From NCBI GenBank assembly GCA_006383075.2, contig SMNH02000004.1, positions 248,001 to 312,000 of the forward strand: a stretch of DNA of 64,000 nucleotides, read 5' to 3'. Shown piece by piece: positions 57,466-64,000 of this stretch (positions within the stretch are counted from its first letter, which is position 1; each line of letters begins with the position of its first letter). Source of the stretch: Kordia sp. TARA_039_SRF (GTDB lineage: Bacteria; Bacteroidota; Bacteroidia; Flavobacteriales; Flavobacteriaceae). A model generated the notes under the pieces. That model ran no database searches and had not been told where the DNA came from. It was given only the letters and a program-made list of their open reading frames with translations. The position numbers and the translations under genes are program-made.

Positions 57466-58884
57466 ATGAAATATTTTACCCCATTATTGCTTATATTCTT
57501 GTGTTTAGGTTGCAATGACTCTCAAAAAAAAACTGCGGAGGATGTGGTGTATTTTGGTGGAGAAATTATCAATCCTGCCGATGATTATGTGGTATTGTAT
57601 CATCAGGGAAAATATGTAGATTCTTTAAAACTAGACGAAAAGAATCGATTTATGGGAAAGTTGAAAAACCATAAAGACGGTTTGTACAAATTCTACCACT
57701 ATCCAGAATATCAATATATTTTTTTAGAAAAAGGCGATAGTTTATTGCTTCGATTGAACACCTACAAGTTTGACGAAACACTTTTCTTTACAGGAAGAGG
57801 CGCTGAAAAAAACAATTTTTATATTGAATTATTTCTGCTCAATGCGAGTCATGAGCGTCCTGTGTATCAGTTTACAAAGTTAGATAGTGATAAATTTCTT
57901 CAAAAAATTGATTCATTACAAGATATTAAACTAGCGAAACAGAAAAAGTTTCTAGCGTCCAATCCCGATGTTTCTGATGAATTTAAATCATTTACAGATA
58001 AAGCGATTCAGTATCGAAATTTTAGATATCGTGAAACCTATCAAAATATGTTTTTTAAGCGCAAGAAAGAAGATTCTACCTTAACGCTTACCGATTCTTT
58101 TCACGATTATAAATCGAGAGTCAACATGAACGATTCTACGATGAGTCATTACCGTCCGTATGCGAGATATATTATGCAGTTTATTAATAATTCATCGTAT
58201 AGCGAATGTTTGCAGAAATCGTGGAAAGGCGATAAACCCATCAATACTTCTTTAACATACAATAAAAACAAGTTGAAAATTATTGACAGTTTAGTGACGT
58301 ATCCTTTTTTACGAAATGAGTTATTGCGCTACACGGCGTATTCGTATTTTAGAAATAATTCCACGGATATTGTTCAGAATAATGAGTTTTTCAAACTGTA
58401 TCAAAAAGTTGCAACAGATACCAAATCGAAAGAAGAAATTACCAATTTACACAACGGAATCAAGAGTTTACAAGCTGGAAATAATTTTTCAAACCAGATT
58501 TTTGTGTACGACGATAGCCATGCGCGTGTTCCTGTAAATCGCTTGAACTCAAAACGAGGAAAGACTTTATTTTACTTCTGGACTTCCAAACAAAAACGTC
58601 ACAAACGTTTGATTACAGACAAGATTAAAGCAATTTCAAAAGAATTTCCTGGCTTGAATATTATTGGAATTAGCTTGGATGAAGATCATAAGCAATGGAA
58701 AAAAGATGTAAAGATTTTCGATTTTCCACAAAGCAGACAATACCGAGTTGGCGAACGAGAAGACGTACTGCGTGATTTTGCTTTGATTAGCATTAATAAA
58801 TTAATCATTACAGACCGAAGCGGTAATATTATCAATGCTTTTGCTGATATTTACGATACTGATTTAAAGAAGCAATTGAAGTAG
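57466..58884 (+). CDS. Thioredoxin-fold lipoprotein lacking the CxxC pair
   Basis: A 472 aa lipoprotein from ATG 57466, signal ending FLCLGC (Cys18). An upstream in-frame GTG at 57421 would bury the signal peptide. Residues ~20-110 resemble a DUF4369-like beta domain (VYFGGEIINPADDYVVLYHQ). A long helical middle follows. The last ~120 residues are thioredoxin-like (KRGKTLFYFWTSKQKRHKRL, LNIIGISLDEDHKQWKKDV, INKLIITDRSGNII). At the active-site position the expected WCxxC reads WTSKQK, so it cannot be a normal redox thioredoxin and is probably a binding or scaffold protein. Confidence 0.75.
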   Translation: MKYFTPLLLIFLCLGCNDSQKKTAEDVVYFGGEIINPADDYVVLYHQGKYVDSLKLDEKNRFMGKLKNHKDGLYKFYHYPEYQYIFLEKGDSLLLRLNTYKFDETLFFTGRGAEKNNFYIELFLLNASHERPVYQFTKLDSDKFLQKIDSLQDIKLAKQKKFLASNPDVSDEFKSFTDKAIQYRNFRYRETYQNMFFKRKKEDSTLTLTDSFHDYKSRVNMNDSTMSHYRPYARYIMQFINNSSYSECLQKSWKGDKPINTSLTYNKNKLKIIDSLVTYPFLRNELLRYTAYSYFRNNSTDIVQNNEFFKLYQKVATDTKSKEEITNLHNGIKSLQAGNNFSNQIFVYDDSHARVPVNRLNSKRGKTLFYFWTSKQKRHKRLITDKIKAISKEFPGLNIIGISLDEDHKQWKKDVKIFDFPQSRQYRVGEREDVLRDFALISINKLIITDRSGNIINAFADIYDTDLKKQLK

Positions 58885-58910
58885 AATTCTTCACATAACA
58901 AACAAAAAAA

Positions 58911-59040
58911 ACTGTCTGTAAAGTTTTTAGAAGCGTCATTCTGAGCTTGACTCAGAATCTCATCATATTGATTTTCAACTGTTATGGGAAACCGAATCAA
59001 GTTCGGTTTGACTAAATTTGTACTTTACAGACAGCTTTTT
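58911..59040. terminator. Terminator hairpin containing a nested dispersed repeat
   Basis: ACTGTCTGTAAAGT (58911-58924) is complementary to ACTTTACAGACAG (59022-59034), and a T-run follows on the plus strand (an A-run precedes). The ~97-nt loop contains the two-hairpin repeat at 58930-59014. It can end the plus-strand lipoprotein gene and the minus-strand transaldolase gene. Confidence 0.7.
58930..59014. repeat. Two-hairpin intergenic repeat, copy 2
   Basis: TTCTGAGcttgaCTCAGAA and AAACCGAatcaagTTCGGTTT, the same organisation as 44429-44513. The paired changes (CTGA/TCAG to CCGA/TCGG) keep the second stem, a compensatory substitution that points to selection on RNA or DNA hairpin structure. 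Confidence 0.8.
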
Positions 59041-59061
59041 ATAGCTTTTATGGAAAAATAA

Positions 59062-59715
59062 TTAATTCCCTTTCTTATAATCTGCTAAGAATTTCTCTAA
59101 TCCGATATCTGTTAACGGATGCTTCAACAATCCTTTAATCGATGACAAAGGTCCTGTCATCACGTCAGCGCCAATCTTTGCACAATCAATCACGTGCATC
59201 GTATGACGTACAGAAGCTGCTAAAATTTCTGTTTCAAATGCGTAGTTATCGTAAATCATTCGAATTTCAGCAATCAAGTTCAATCCATCTGTAGAAATAT
59301 CGTCCAAACGTCCAATAAATGGCGATACATACGTTGCTCCTGCTTTTGCTGCCAACAACGCTTGTCCTGCAGAAAATACCAACGTTACATTCGTTTTGAT
59401 GCCTTTATCTGAAAAATACTTACATGCTTTTACGCCGTCCGCAATCATAGGTAATTTTACCACAATTTGAGGATTCAATGCAGCCAATGCTTCGCCTTCT
59501 TTAACCATTCCGTCAAAATCGGTAGCAATGACTTCTGCAGAAACATCGCCATCTACAATCTCACAAATCGCTTTGTAATGGTTTAAAATGTTTTCTTCTC
59601 CTGTAATTCCTTCTTTTGCCATCAACGATGGATTGGTCGTTACGCCATCCAAAATACCTAAGGCTTGTGCTTCACGAATTTGATCTAAATTAGCGGTGTC
59701 AATAAAAAATTTCAT
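59062..59715 (-). CDS. Transaldolase / fructose-6-phosphate aldolase (small subfamily)
   Basis: A 217 aa class I aldolase of the TalB-like short family, transferring dihydroxyacetone units between sugar phosphates. Motifs: [31 protein letters not shown] (~24-37), [15 protein letters not shown] with the Schiff-base lysine at ~86, [28 protein letters not shown] (~128-140), and [15 protein letters not shown]. Whether it is transaldolase or FSA cannot be fixed from sequence. Confidence 0.9.
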   Translation of the reverse strand: MKFFIDTANLDQIREAQALGILDGVTTNPSLMAKEGITGEENILNHYKAICEIVDGDVSAEVIATDFDGMVKEGEALAALNPQIVVKLPMIADGVKACKYFSDKGIKTNVTLVFSAGQALLAAKAGATYVSPFIGRLDDISTDGLNLIAEIRMIYDNYAFETEILAASVRHTMHVIDCAKIGADVMTGPLSSIKGLLKHPLTDIGLEKFLADYKKGN

Positions 59716-60170
59716 CTGTTTCGTAGTTTAAAATATATCAGTTGTGTTTTGTATTTGGGCGTTTTAACAGGCTATCCGCTGTATCTTTTGGGCACATCTC
59801 GACACGCTCAATGTTCCCATTCGACGCGCTCAATGTCCCCAAAAGGATGCCGCTGCTATCCTTAACGCAATTTCGTGTAAAATTACAACATTAATGTATT
59901 TGATAAGAAAGTTCGCGGCGAGAATAATTCGTGAGTTATTAACAAAAAAACTGCCTCTACAAAGAGACAGCTTTCCCAATACAAATTTCAAAGTATGCTA
60001 CTCTCTTCGTTAAAAGACAGTAGTATGATATGATTAGTGAAACACAATGTTTATTGTGAACTCAAAGTACGCGAAAAGTTAGGAAGGTTGTATAAAAAGA
60101 TGTGTAGATGTATCGGAATGTTGTAATGTTGGTATTTGAAATACTTCGCTCTGCAAACTCTTTAGAAAAA
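59716..60170. other. 455-bp gap with a hairpin repeat and a minus-strand terminator
   Basis: No gene is seen. ATCTTTTGGG (59783-59792) pairs with CCCAAAAGGAT (59838-59848), enclosing two near-identical ~20-nt units TCGACaCGCTCAATGTtCCC. CTGCCTCT-AGAGACAG with a T-run on the minus strand at 59949-59974 is a likely terminator. The remainder (59975-60170) is AT-rich and featureless. Confidence 0.5.
59949..59974 (-). terminator. Minus-strand terminator
   Basis: Minus strand: CTGTCTCT pairs with AGAGGCAG (one wobble) around TTGT, followed by seven T. It would end the transcript of the gene at 60171-60830. Confidence 0.65.
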
Positions 60171-60830
60171 CTATATTTCTTTTTGTTTAGAATTTGTCGA
60201 ATTCTCTTGGCTTTTCAATGCCTCTGTAAATCCCTTACCTTTTCTCTTTAAAAATTTAAAATTGCGTTCAGATTTTTCAGTAACTGTTTCAAAAAAGGCA
60301 AGCAACTCCTTTGAGTCATATGAAGTGCAGTCAACTAAAATAGAGGATTGACCATCAAAATCTAGTTGTAATCGTTTACGTTCAGGATCAAACATAAGAC
60401 CCCTAAATTTTTCTATATCATACTCTTTAACACTGAAATCATAATATATTAGTGTATTTCCATCTATTACAAAAACAATAGGTTTGTATGTTTTACGTAC
60501 TATATGTGAAATGAATAATACTAAAAAATTGATAGGTACTACTAAAAAAATAAGACTACTTCCGCTGACATCATTTATATAAAGTTTATATATGAAATAC
60601 CCTAACAATAAAAATGCAACTATATAAAAAGTAACATTAATTCTCTCTCCATTAGTTCGCAGCACTAGTTTACCTTTTGTTTTATGATTTAAAAAGGCAA
60701 GTTTTACATATAAACCTATCACAAAAAGTATTGAAAGAATGCTTGCACTTAACCAAATAGGTAATTCTATAAATATTCCCGAAATGAGTAAAATGATTAT
60801 AATAAGGACTAAAGGATATATTTTTTGCAT
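60171..60830 (-). CDS. Membrane protein with bacterial PH-like domain
   Basis: A 219 aa protein with four transmembrane helices in two hairpins (~residues 5-22, 26-45, 65-82, 90-110). A cytosolic beta-rich part follows (PIVFVIDGNTLIYYDFSVKEYDIEKFRGLMFDPERKRLQLDF), like PH domains of the YcxB/DUF304 group, then a basic disordered tail ending KQKEI. Function unknown. It lies 46 bp downstream of the SDR gene. Confidence 0.6.
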   Translation of the reverse strand: MQKIYPLVLIIIILLISGIFIELPIWLSASILSILFVIGLYVKLAFLNHKTKGKLVLRTNGERINVTFYIVAFLLLGYFIYKLYINDVSGSSLIFLVVPINFLVLFISHIVRKTYKPIVFVIDGNTLIYYDFSVKEYDIEKFRGLMFDPERKRLQLDFDGQSSILVDCTSYDSKELLAFFETVTEKSERNFKFLKRKGKGFTEALKSQENSTNSKQKEI

Positions 60831-60876
60831 ATAAAGTTAGTAAAAGTCAATTATAAAAAATTTTAACCAAAAATAC

Positions 60877-61683
60877 CTACAACTTATAATGATTCATCAA
60901 CAGCTTTTCATACATTTTATCAGGCAACACACGTTTTAATACAATAGAAAACTTCTGCATAAACGCGCCCACTTTGTAATGAATTTTGGGCTTTTTCGTT
61001 TGAATGATTTTCAACACCGCTTCTGCCATTTCTTTAGGATCAGAACCTTCATCGACATGTGCGTCCATTTCTTTCAACATAGTTCCATAGACTTCTTTGT
61101 ACGGCGAATGTTCATAAACAGGCGTATGATAACGTCCCGCAGCAATATTTGTCGCAAAATCGCCAGGCGCTACATTCGTAATTTGAATACCAAACATTTT
61201 GGTTTCCATACGCATGGCTTCCGTTACCAATTCCAACGCGCCTTTGGTAGCAGAATAAATTCCTCTATATGGCAATCCCATATAGCCTGCAATTGAGGTT
61301 ACATTGATGATTAATCCAGCTTTTTGCGCACGCATGTATGGCAAGACTGCTTTCATTACTGAAATAGGACCGTATAAATTTGTTTGAAACGCTTTGTGGA
61401 TTTCTTCATTAGGAGTTTCTTCTATTGGTCCTGTAATGCCAACGCCCGCATTGTTAATCAACACGTCCAAACGACCTTCTGTATCAATGATGGTTTGCAC
61501 TGCTTTTTCAATAGTTGTTGCATCTCTTACATCTAAAGCAATCAGTTTAAAGTCTGTAAAATTGTCAAACTTATCAGGGTTTCGGCTAGTTCCGTAGACT
61601 TTATATCCTTTCTCGGCTAATAAAACTCCTATGGATTTCCCAATTCCTGACGAGCCGCCAGTAATTAATACAACTTTTGACAT
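60877..61683 (-). CDS. Short-chain dehydrogenase/reductase
   Basis: A 268 aa classical SDR, NAD(P)-dependent. Rossmann motif TGGSSGIGKSIG (~8-19), NNAGVGITGP (~86-95), catalytic Ser in NVTSIAGYM, YSATKGALELV with Tyr-x3-Lys (~154-164), then VAPGDFATNI. The long C-terminal part (PKEMAEAVLKIIQTKKPKIHYKVG ... VLKRVLPDKMYEKLL) resembles SDRs acting on lipids or sterols. Exact substrate unknown. Confidence 0.85.
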   Translation of the reverse strand: MSKVVLITGGSSGIGKSIGVLLAEKGYKVYGTSRNPDKFDNFTDFKLIALDVRDATTIEKAVQTIIDTEGRLDVLINNAGVGITGPIEETPNEEIHKAFQTNLYGPISVMKAVLPYMRAQKAGLIINVTSIAGYMGLPYRGIYSATKGALELVTEAMRMETKMFGIQITNVAPGDFATNIAAGRYHTPVYEHSPYKEVYGTMLKEMDAHVDEGSDPKEMAEAVLKIIQTKKPKIHYKVGAFMQKFSIVLKRVLPDKMYEKLLMNHYKL

Positions 61684-61763
61684 GCGATTAAATTTTGGTT
61701 AATTTTTTACAAATATGCTTAAAAAAAAGGAGAAACTGTAGTTGACTTTCGGGAATAAAAAAA

Positions 61764-61857
61764 GGCAAGCTACCTACATCACACCGCTACGACCGTTTAC
61801 CTTTGCTGCGTTCCCGCCCTGGAGGATTCAACAGGAGCTGGTTGTGTAGGACTTGCC
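61764..61857 (-). ncRNA. ffs: Bacterial SRP RNA (small, 4.5S-type)
   Basis: On the minus strand the conserved SRP domain appears as CCAGGGCGGGAACGCAGCAA (apical loop with GGGAA-type tetraloop and AGCA internal loop). Complementary ends GGCAAGT...GCTTGCC close the rod. It is ~94 nt, ended by a T-run at 61756-61763. It pairs with Ffh in co-translational membrane targeting. Its own promoter is adjacent. Confidence 0.92.
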
Positions 61858-61861
61858 GATG

Positions 61862-61891
61862 CAAAGATAAAATGTTTTTACATTTTAGCAA
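61862..61891 (-). promoter_or_regulatory. Promoter of SRP RNA
   Basis: Minus strand: TTG (61891-61889), 19-bp spacer, TATCTTTG (61869-61862). The RNA 5' end is expected ~5 bp downstream. Identical spacing to the tRNA-Tyr promoter. Confidence 0.8.
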
Positions 61892-61945
61892 TGATTTTTT
61901 AAACTGATTTTTATGAATTACCTTGCCAAAAAATTAAGTATTGCA

Positions 61946-63010
61946 ATGAAGTTTTATAAAATATTCATAATCACATTTTTAAGTTTGATTGTTTATTCAT
62001 GCGGAAGCGAAAAAAAACCTACTCCAGCGAAGTTTACACTAGAAGTTGAAGGAAAAACGAATAAATTTCAGCTAAATACTAGCTTGAAAGCGAAAGTTGT
62101 CAACGTAAATAACGGTCCTATTGAAGCAGTTGAGTATACTTTGAACAATCAAAAATTGACAAATTCGAGCACAAATCCTGCTGTTTTGGAAACTACAATT
62201 CCTGCGGATATGTTGCTCGGAAAACAATTATTGAAAGCTTCTGTAACGTATGATGGCGGAAAAACAGTTCCTGTAAAGACCAATATCATAGTATTATCAA
62301 CCACAAAACCGAAAATTTATACGTATAAGATTATCAATACGTATCCGCACGATAATAAAGCATACACGCAAGGATTGGAATTTTATAGAGACACACTTTT
62401 TGAAAGCACAGGACAGCGAGGACAATCTTCGTTACGTAAAGTTGATTTTAAAACAGGGAATGTGTATCAAAAAATCGCTTTAGAAAACAAATATTTTGGT
62501 GAAGGTATTACCGTATTAAATGATACGTTGTATATGCTAACTTGGCAGGCAAACACCGGCTTTGTGTTCAATCCTGATAATTTAAAAAAGTTGCGAACGT
62601 TTTCATACCGAAAAAGCAAACAAGGTTGGGGATTGTGCTCCGACGGCGAAAAACTATTTAAAAGTGACGGTACCGAAAAAATCTGGATTTTAGATCCGAA
62701 AACGTTGCAAGAGCAATATGCAATTCAAGTGTGTGACAATAAGAACACATATGTAAAGTCAAACGAATTGGAGTTTGTGGACGGAAAAATTTATGCCAAC
62801 AGCTATCAAAAACCAAGTATCATGATTATCAATCCGAAAAATGGTGCTTTGGAAGGTTTGGTCGATTTTAGAGGTTTGAAAGAAAAAACAACCGTACTTC
62901 CTTCAACCGATGTTTTTAACGGAATCGCTTATCATCCTACAAGAAAAACGTTTTTTGTAACAGGAAAATACTGGGACAAGATGTTTGAAGTAGAGATTAT
63001 GGAGAAGTAG
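61946..63010 (+). CDS. Glutaminyl-peptide cyclotransferase (plant/bacterial type) lipoprotein
   Basis: A 354 aa lipoprotein from ATG 61946, signal ending LIVYSC (Cys19); ATG 61913 gives 11 extra residues. Residues ~20-115 form an Ig-like domain (FTLEVEGKTNKFQLNTSLKA). Residues ~120-354 form the five-bladed beta-propeller of plant-type QC: YPHDNKAYTQGLEFY, DTLFESTGQRGQSSLRKVDF, GEGITVLNDTLYMLTW, GWGLCSDGEKLFKSDGTEKI, NELEFVDGKIYANSY and NGIAYHPTRKTFFVTGKYW. It converts N-terminal Gln of exported proteins into pyroglutamate. In Bacteroidota this fits proteins exported by the type IX system, which often carry N-terminal Gln. Confidence 0.9.
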   Translation: MKFYKIFIITFLSLIVYSCGSEKKPTPAKFTLEVEGKTNKFQLNTSLKAKVVNVNNGPIEAVEYTLNNQKLTNSSTNPAVLETTIPADMLLGKQLLKASVTYDGGKTVPVKTNIIVLSTTKPKIYTYKIINTYPHDNKAYTQGLEFYRDTLFESTGQRGQSSLRKVDFKTGNVYQKIALENKYFGEGITVLNDTLYMLTWQANTGFVFNPDNLKKLRTFSYRKSKQGWGLCSDGEKLFKSDGTEKIWILDPKTLQEQYAIQVCDNKNTYVKSNELEFVDGKIYANSYQKPSIMIINPKNGALEGLVDFRGLKEKTTVLPSTDVFNGIAYHPTRKTFFVTGKYWDKMFEVEIMEK

Positions 63011-63135
63011 GCTTTTTGGGTGTTGATTGCTAACTGCTAGTTAGTTTATTGATTTTCGGTAAATTTATTTTCAAACGCCCTATTTATAAGGACTTACGCT
63101 TTTTTTCTTAAAATCCTATTTTCTTGATTTTTATA

Positions 63136-63157
63136 AGAGTACCGCCAAAGAGTACCG
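63136..63157. repeat. Direct repeat AGAGTACCG x2 beside the integrase gene
   Basis: AGAGTACCG occurs at 63136-63144 and 63149-63157, separated by four bases, just past the 3' end of the recombinase frame. It could be recombinase-binding or att-related DNA. Confidence 0.35.
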
Positions 63158-63169
63158 TTTTCTAGTTTT

Positions 63170-64000
63170 TTAATCTTCAAATATATCTAATTCTTTGATG
63201 GCTTTGTCTACGATTCGCTCGTCAATAGTGTTTTTTCAAGACTGTATCTGTTGCGTGCGAAGATAGACGTTTTGCATCTCCTTTCAAAGTGGATGATAGA
63301 TAGGTCAAATATGTTTTTCTAAGGCATTTAAATTGTAATTCTCTACCTGTGTTTAATTGCTTGTAGAAATGTGAGAATCCTAATGATAAAGCATCATTCA
63401 TTGATTTGGTGGATGATGCTGTTCTTTTGTCTGGATTTAAAAGATATCTATCCTTTCCTTTGTTCATGTCATATCCTAAGCGATATAAGATGTTTTTTAA
63501 ACTTTTTGTTACTGGAACTATCTTTGGTGGAACGTTCTGATTGAAGTACTCTCCTTTTTTTCTCTTTACTTTGAGATTGGGAACTTCTATGTAAACTGGT
63601 TCGCCTTTCTTTTCGCGAATCATATTCCATTTGAGTCCGACTACTTCTTCACGCCTACCACCTGTGTGCAAAGCTAGTTCTAAAGCATCTTTTAAATATA
63701 GCTTGTATCTGTTTCGTTTGTAATTGCCTTGAATTTCTATTTCATTTTCGGGTTTTATGATTTTTAATAGGTTTTTAAATTCTTCTTTTGTGATTGTATC
63801 ACGTTTGACCATGACAGGAATCATTCTCACCTTTTCAAAAGGGTTTTTCATATTTATATTATACCTATCAATTGCCCAGCTAACAAACGTTTTTAAAACG
63901 CTCATTTTACCGTTGTAGGTATTTCCTTTGTAATTCCTATCAACTAATAAACCCGAGTTTCCAAAAAAAGTGGAGCAAATAAGTTCATTATTTTTGATTA
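63170..64000 (-). pseudogene. Tyrosine recombinase/integrase, cut by the window edge and frameshifted at the C-terminus
   Basis: Phage-integrase family. The frame is open to the window edge (about 260 residues visible), so the true start lies outside; the ATG at 63905 is internal. Visible parts: SAM-like core-binding segment (NYKGNTYNGKMSVLKTFVSW), first catalytic Arg in LHTGGRREEVVGLKW, the FKCLRKTYLTYL box, SSHATDTV and Tyr in LKKHY. The frame stops directly after this tyrosine at 63222, but a second frame immediately continues IDERIVDKAIKELDIFED to a TAA at 63170, as intact homologues do. A two-base deletion (or one-base insertion) is implied. Confidence 0.7.

Overview
The window is chromosomal DNA from a low-GC marine-type Flavobacteriaceae (phylum Bacteroidota). 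The genus looks Kordia-like, but that is inference from gene flavour, not a database match. Supporting signs are: Bacteroidota promoters of the form TTG-N19-TAnnTTTG in front of tRNA-Tyr and the SRP RNA; start sites preceded by A-rich sequence rather than Shine-Dalgarno; many short-signal lipoproteins; a type IX secretion sorting domain; CarboxypepD_reg-like and GIN-domain proteins; GG-leader peptide precursors; and DUF4157 proteins. Most of the sequence is ordinary housekeeping and envelope genes, interspersed with a few accessory islands and structured intergenic repeats.

Layout. 0.3-4.5 kb: DoxX membrane protein, a CBM-like lipoprotein, a GIN-domain protein, a di-heme cytochrome c peroxidase and an ATP-grasp enzyme. 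4.5-8.5 kb (minus): two DUF4157 proteins with nearly the same N-terminal half and unrelated C-terminal domains. Each is followed by a small gene (114 aa; 150 aa lipoprotein), an effector/partner-like arrangement. 8.65-11.9 kb: a two-gene unit that looks like a rearranged Septu system. An HNH domain is fused through a (CAA)16-encoded polyglutamine linker to an SMC-like ATPase, and a second stand-alone HNH gene overlaps its stop codon. 12-18.7 kb: aldose epimerase, a His-rich DUF4198 protein with HupE/UreJ (metal uptake), a CarboxypepD_reg-like protein, a beta-helix lipoprotein. 18.7-22.7 kb: an orphan T9SS sorting-domain remnant beside a hairpin repeat, glyA, fumarylacetoacetase, TauE/SafE permease. 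22.8-23.5 kb: three consecutive GG-leader, Cys-rich RiPP precursors. One is only 59 aa, and two have an identical upstream element at identical spacing.

23.8-35.9 kb: a lipoprotein, then a long minus-strand run: aroC and a membrane protein, a dicarboxylate symporter (possibly frameshifted at an A7 tract), a glutathione-synthetase-like ATP-grasp, a sulfurtransferase, an RDD protein, two small membrane proteins, an N-formylglutamate amidohydrolase-like protein, a QEGLA-motif metallopeptidase and two tandem alpha/beta hydrolases. 36-48.3 kb: LpxH-like phosphatase, a 972 aa FAD/Fe-S oxidoreductase, a beta-barrel protein, a TlpA-like thioredoxin, tRNA-Tyr, a rhomboid protease and an LpxL-like acyltransferase sharing a perfectly palindromic divergent promoter, GlmM, ACP phosphodiesterase and gamma-glutamyltransferase.

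48.3-52.5 kb: a 966 aa LRR-Roc-COR-TIR protein bracketed by ~400 bp imperfect direct repeats, each made of two hairpin-bearing units. 52.6-63 kb: 7TMR-DISM histidine kinase, a 50 aa GG-leader peptide, ABC-F ATPase, a thioredoxin-fold lipoprotein without catalytic cysteines, transaldolase, a membrane protein, an SDR, SRP RNA and glutaminyl-peptide cyclotransferase. The right edge holds a tyrosine recombinase that runs off the window and appears frameshifted near its C-terminus.

The best candidates for undescribed biology are the HNH-polyQ-ATPase plus HNH pair, the paired DUF4157 proteins with interleaved small genes, and the RiPP array with its shared upstream element. All family assignments were made by reading motifs, without database searches.
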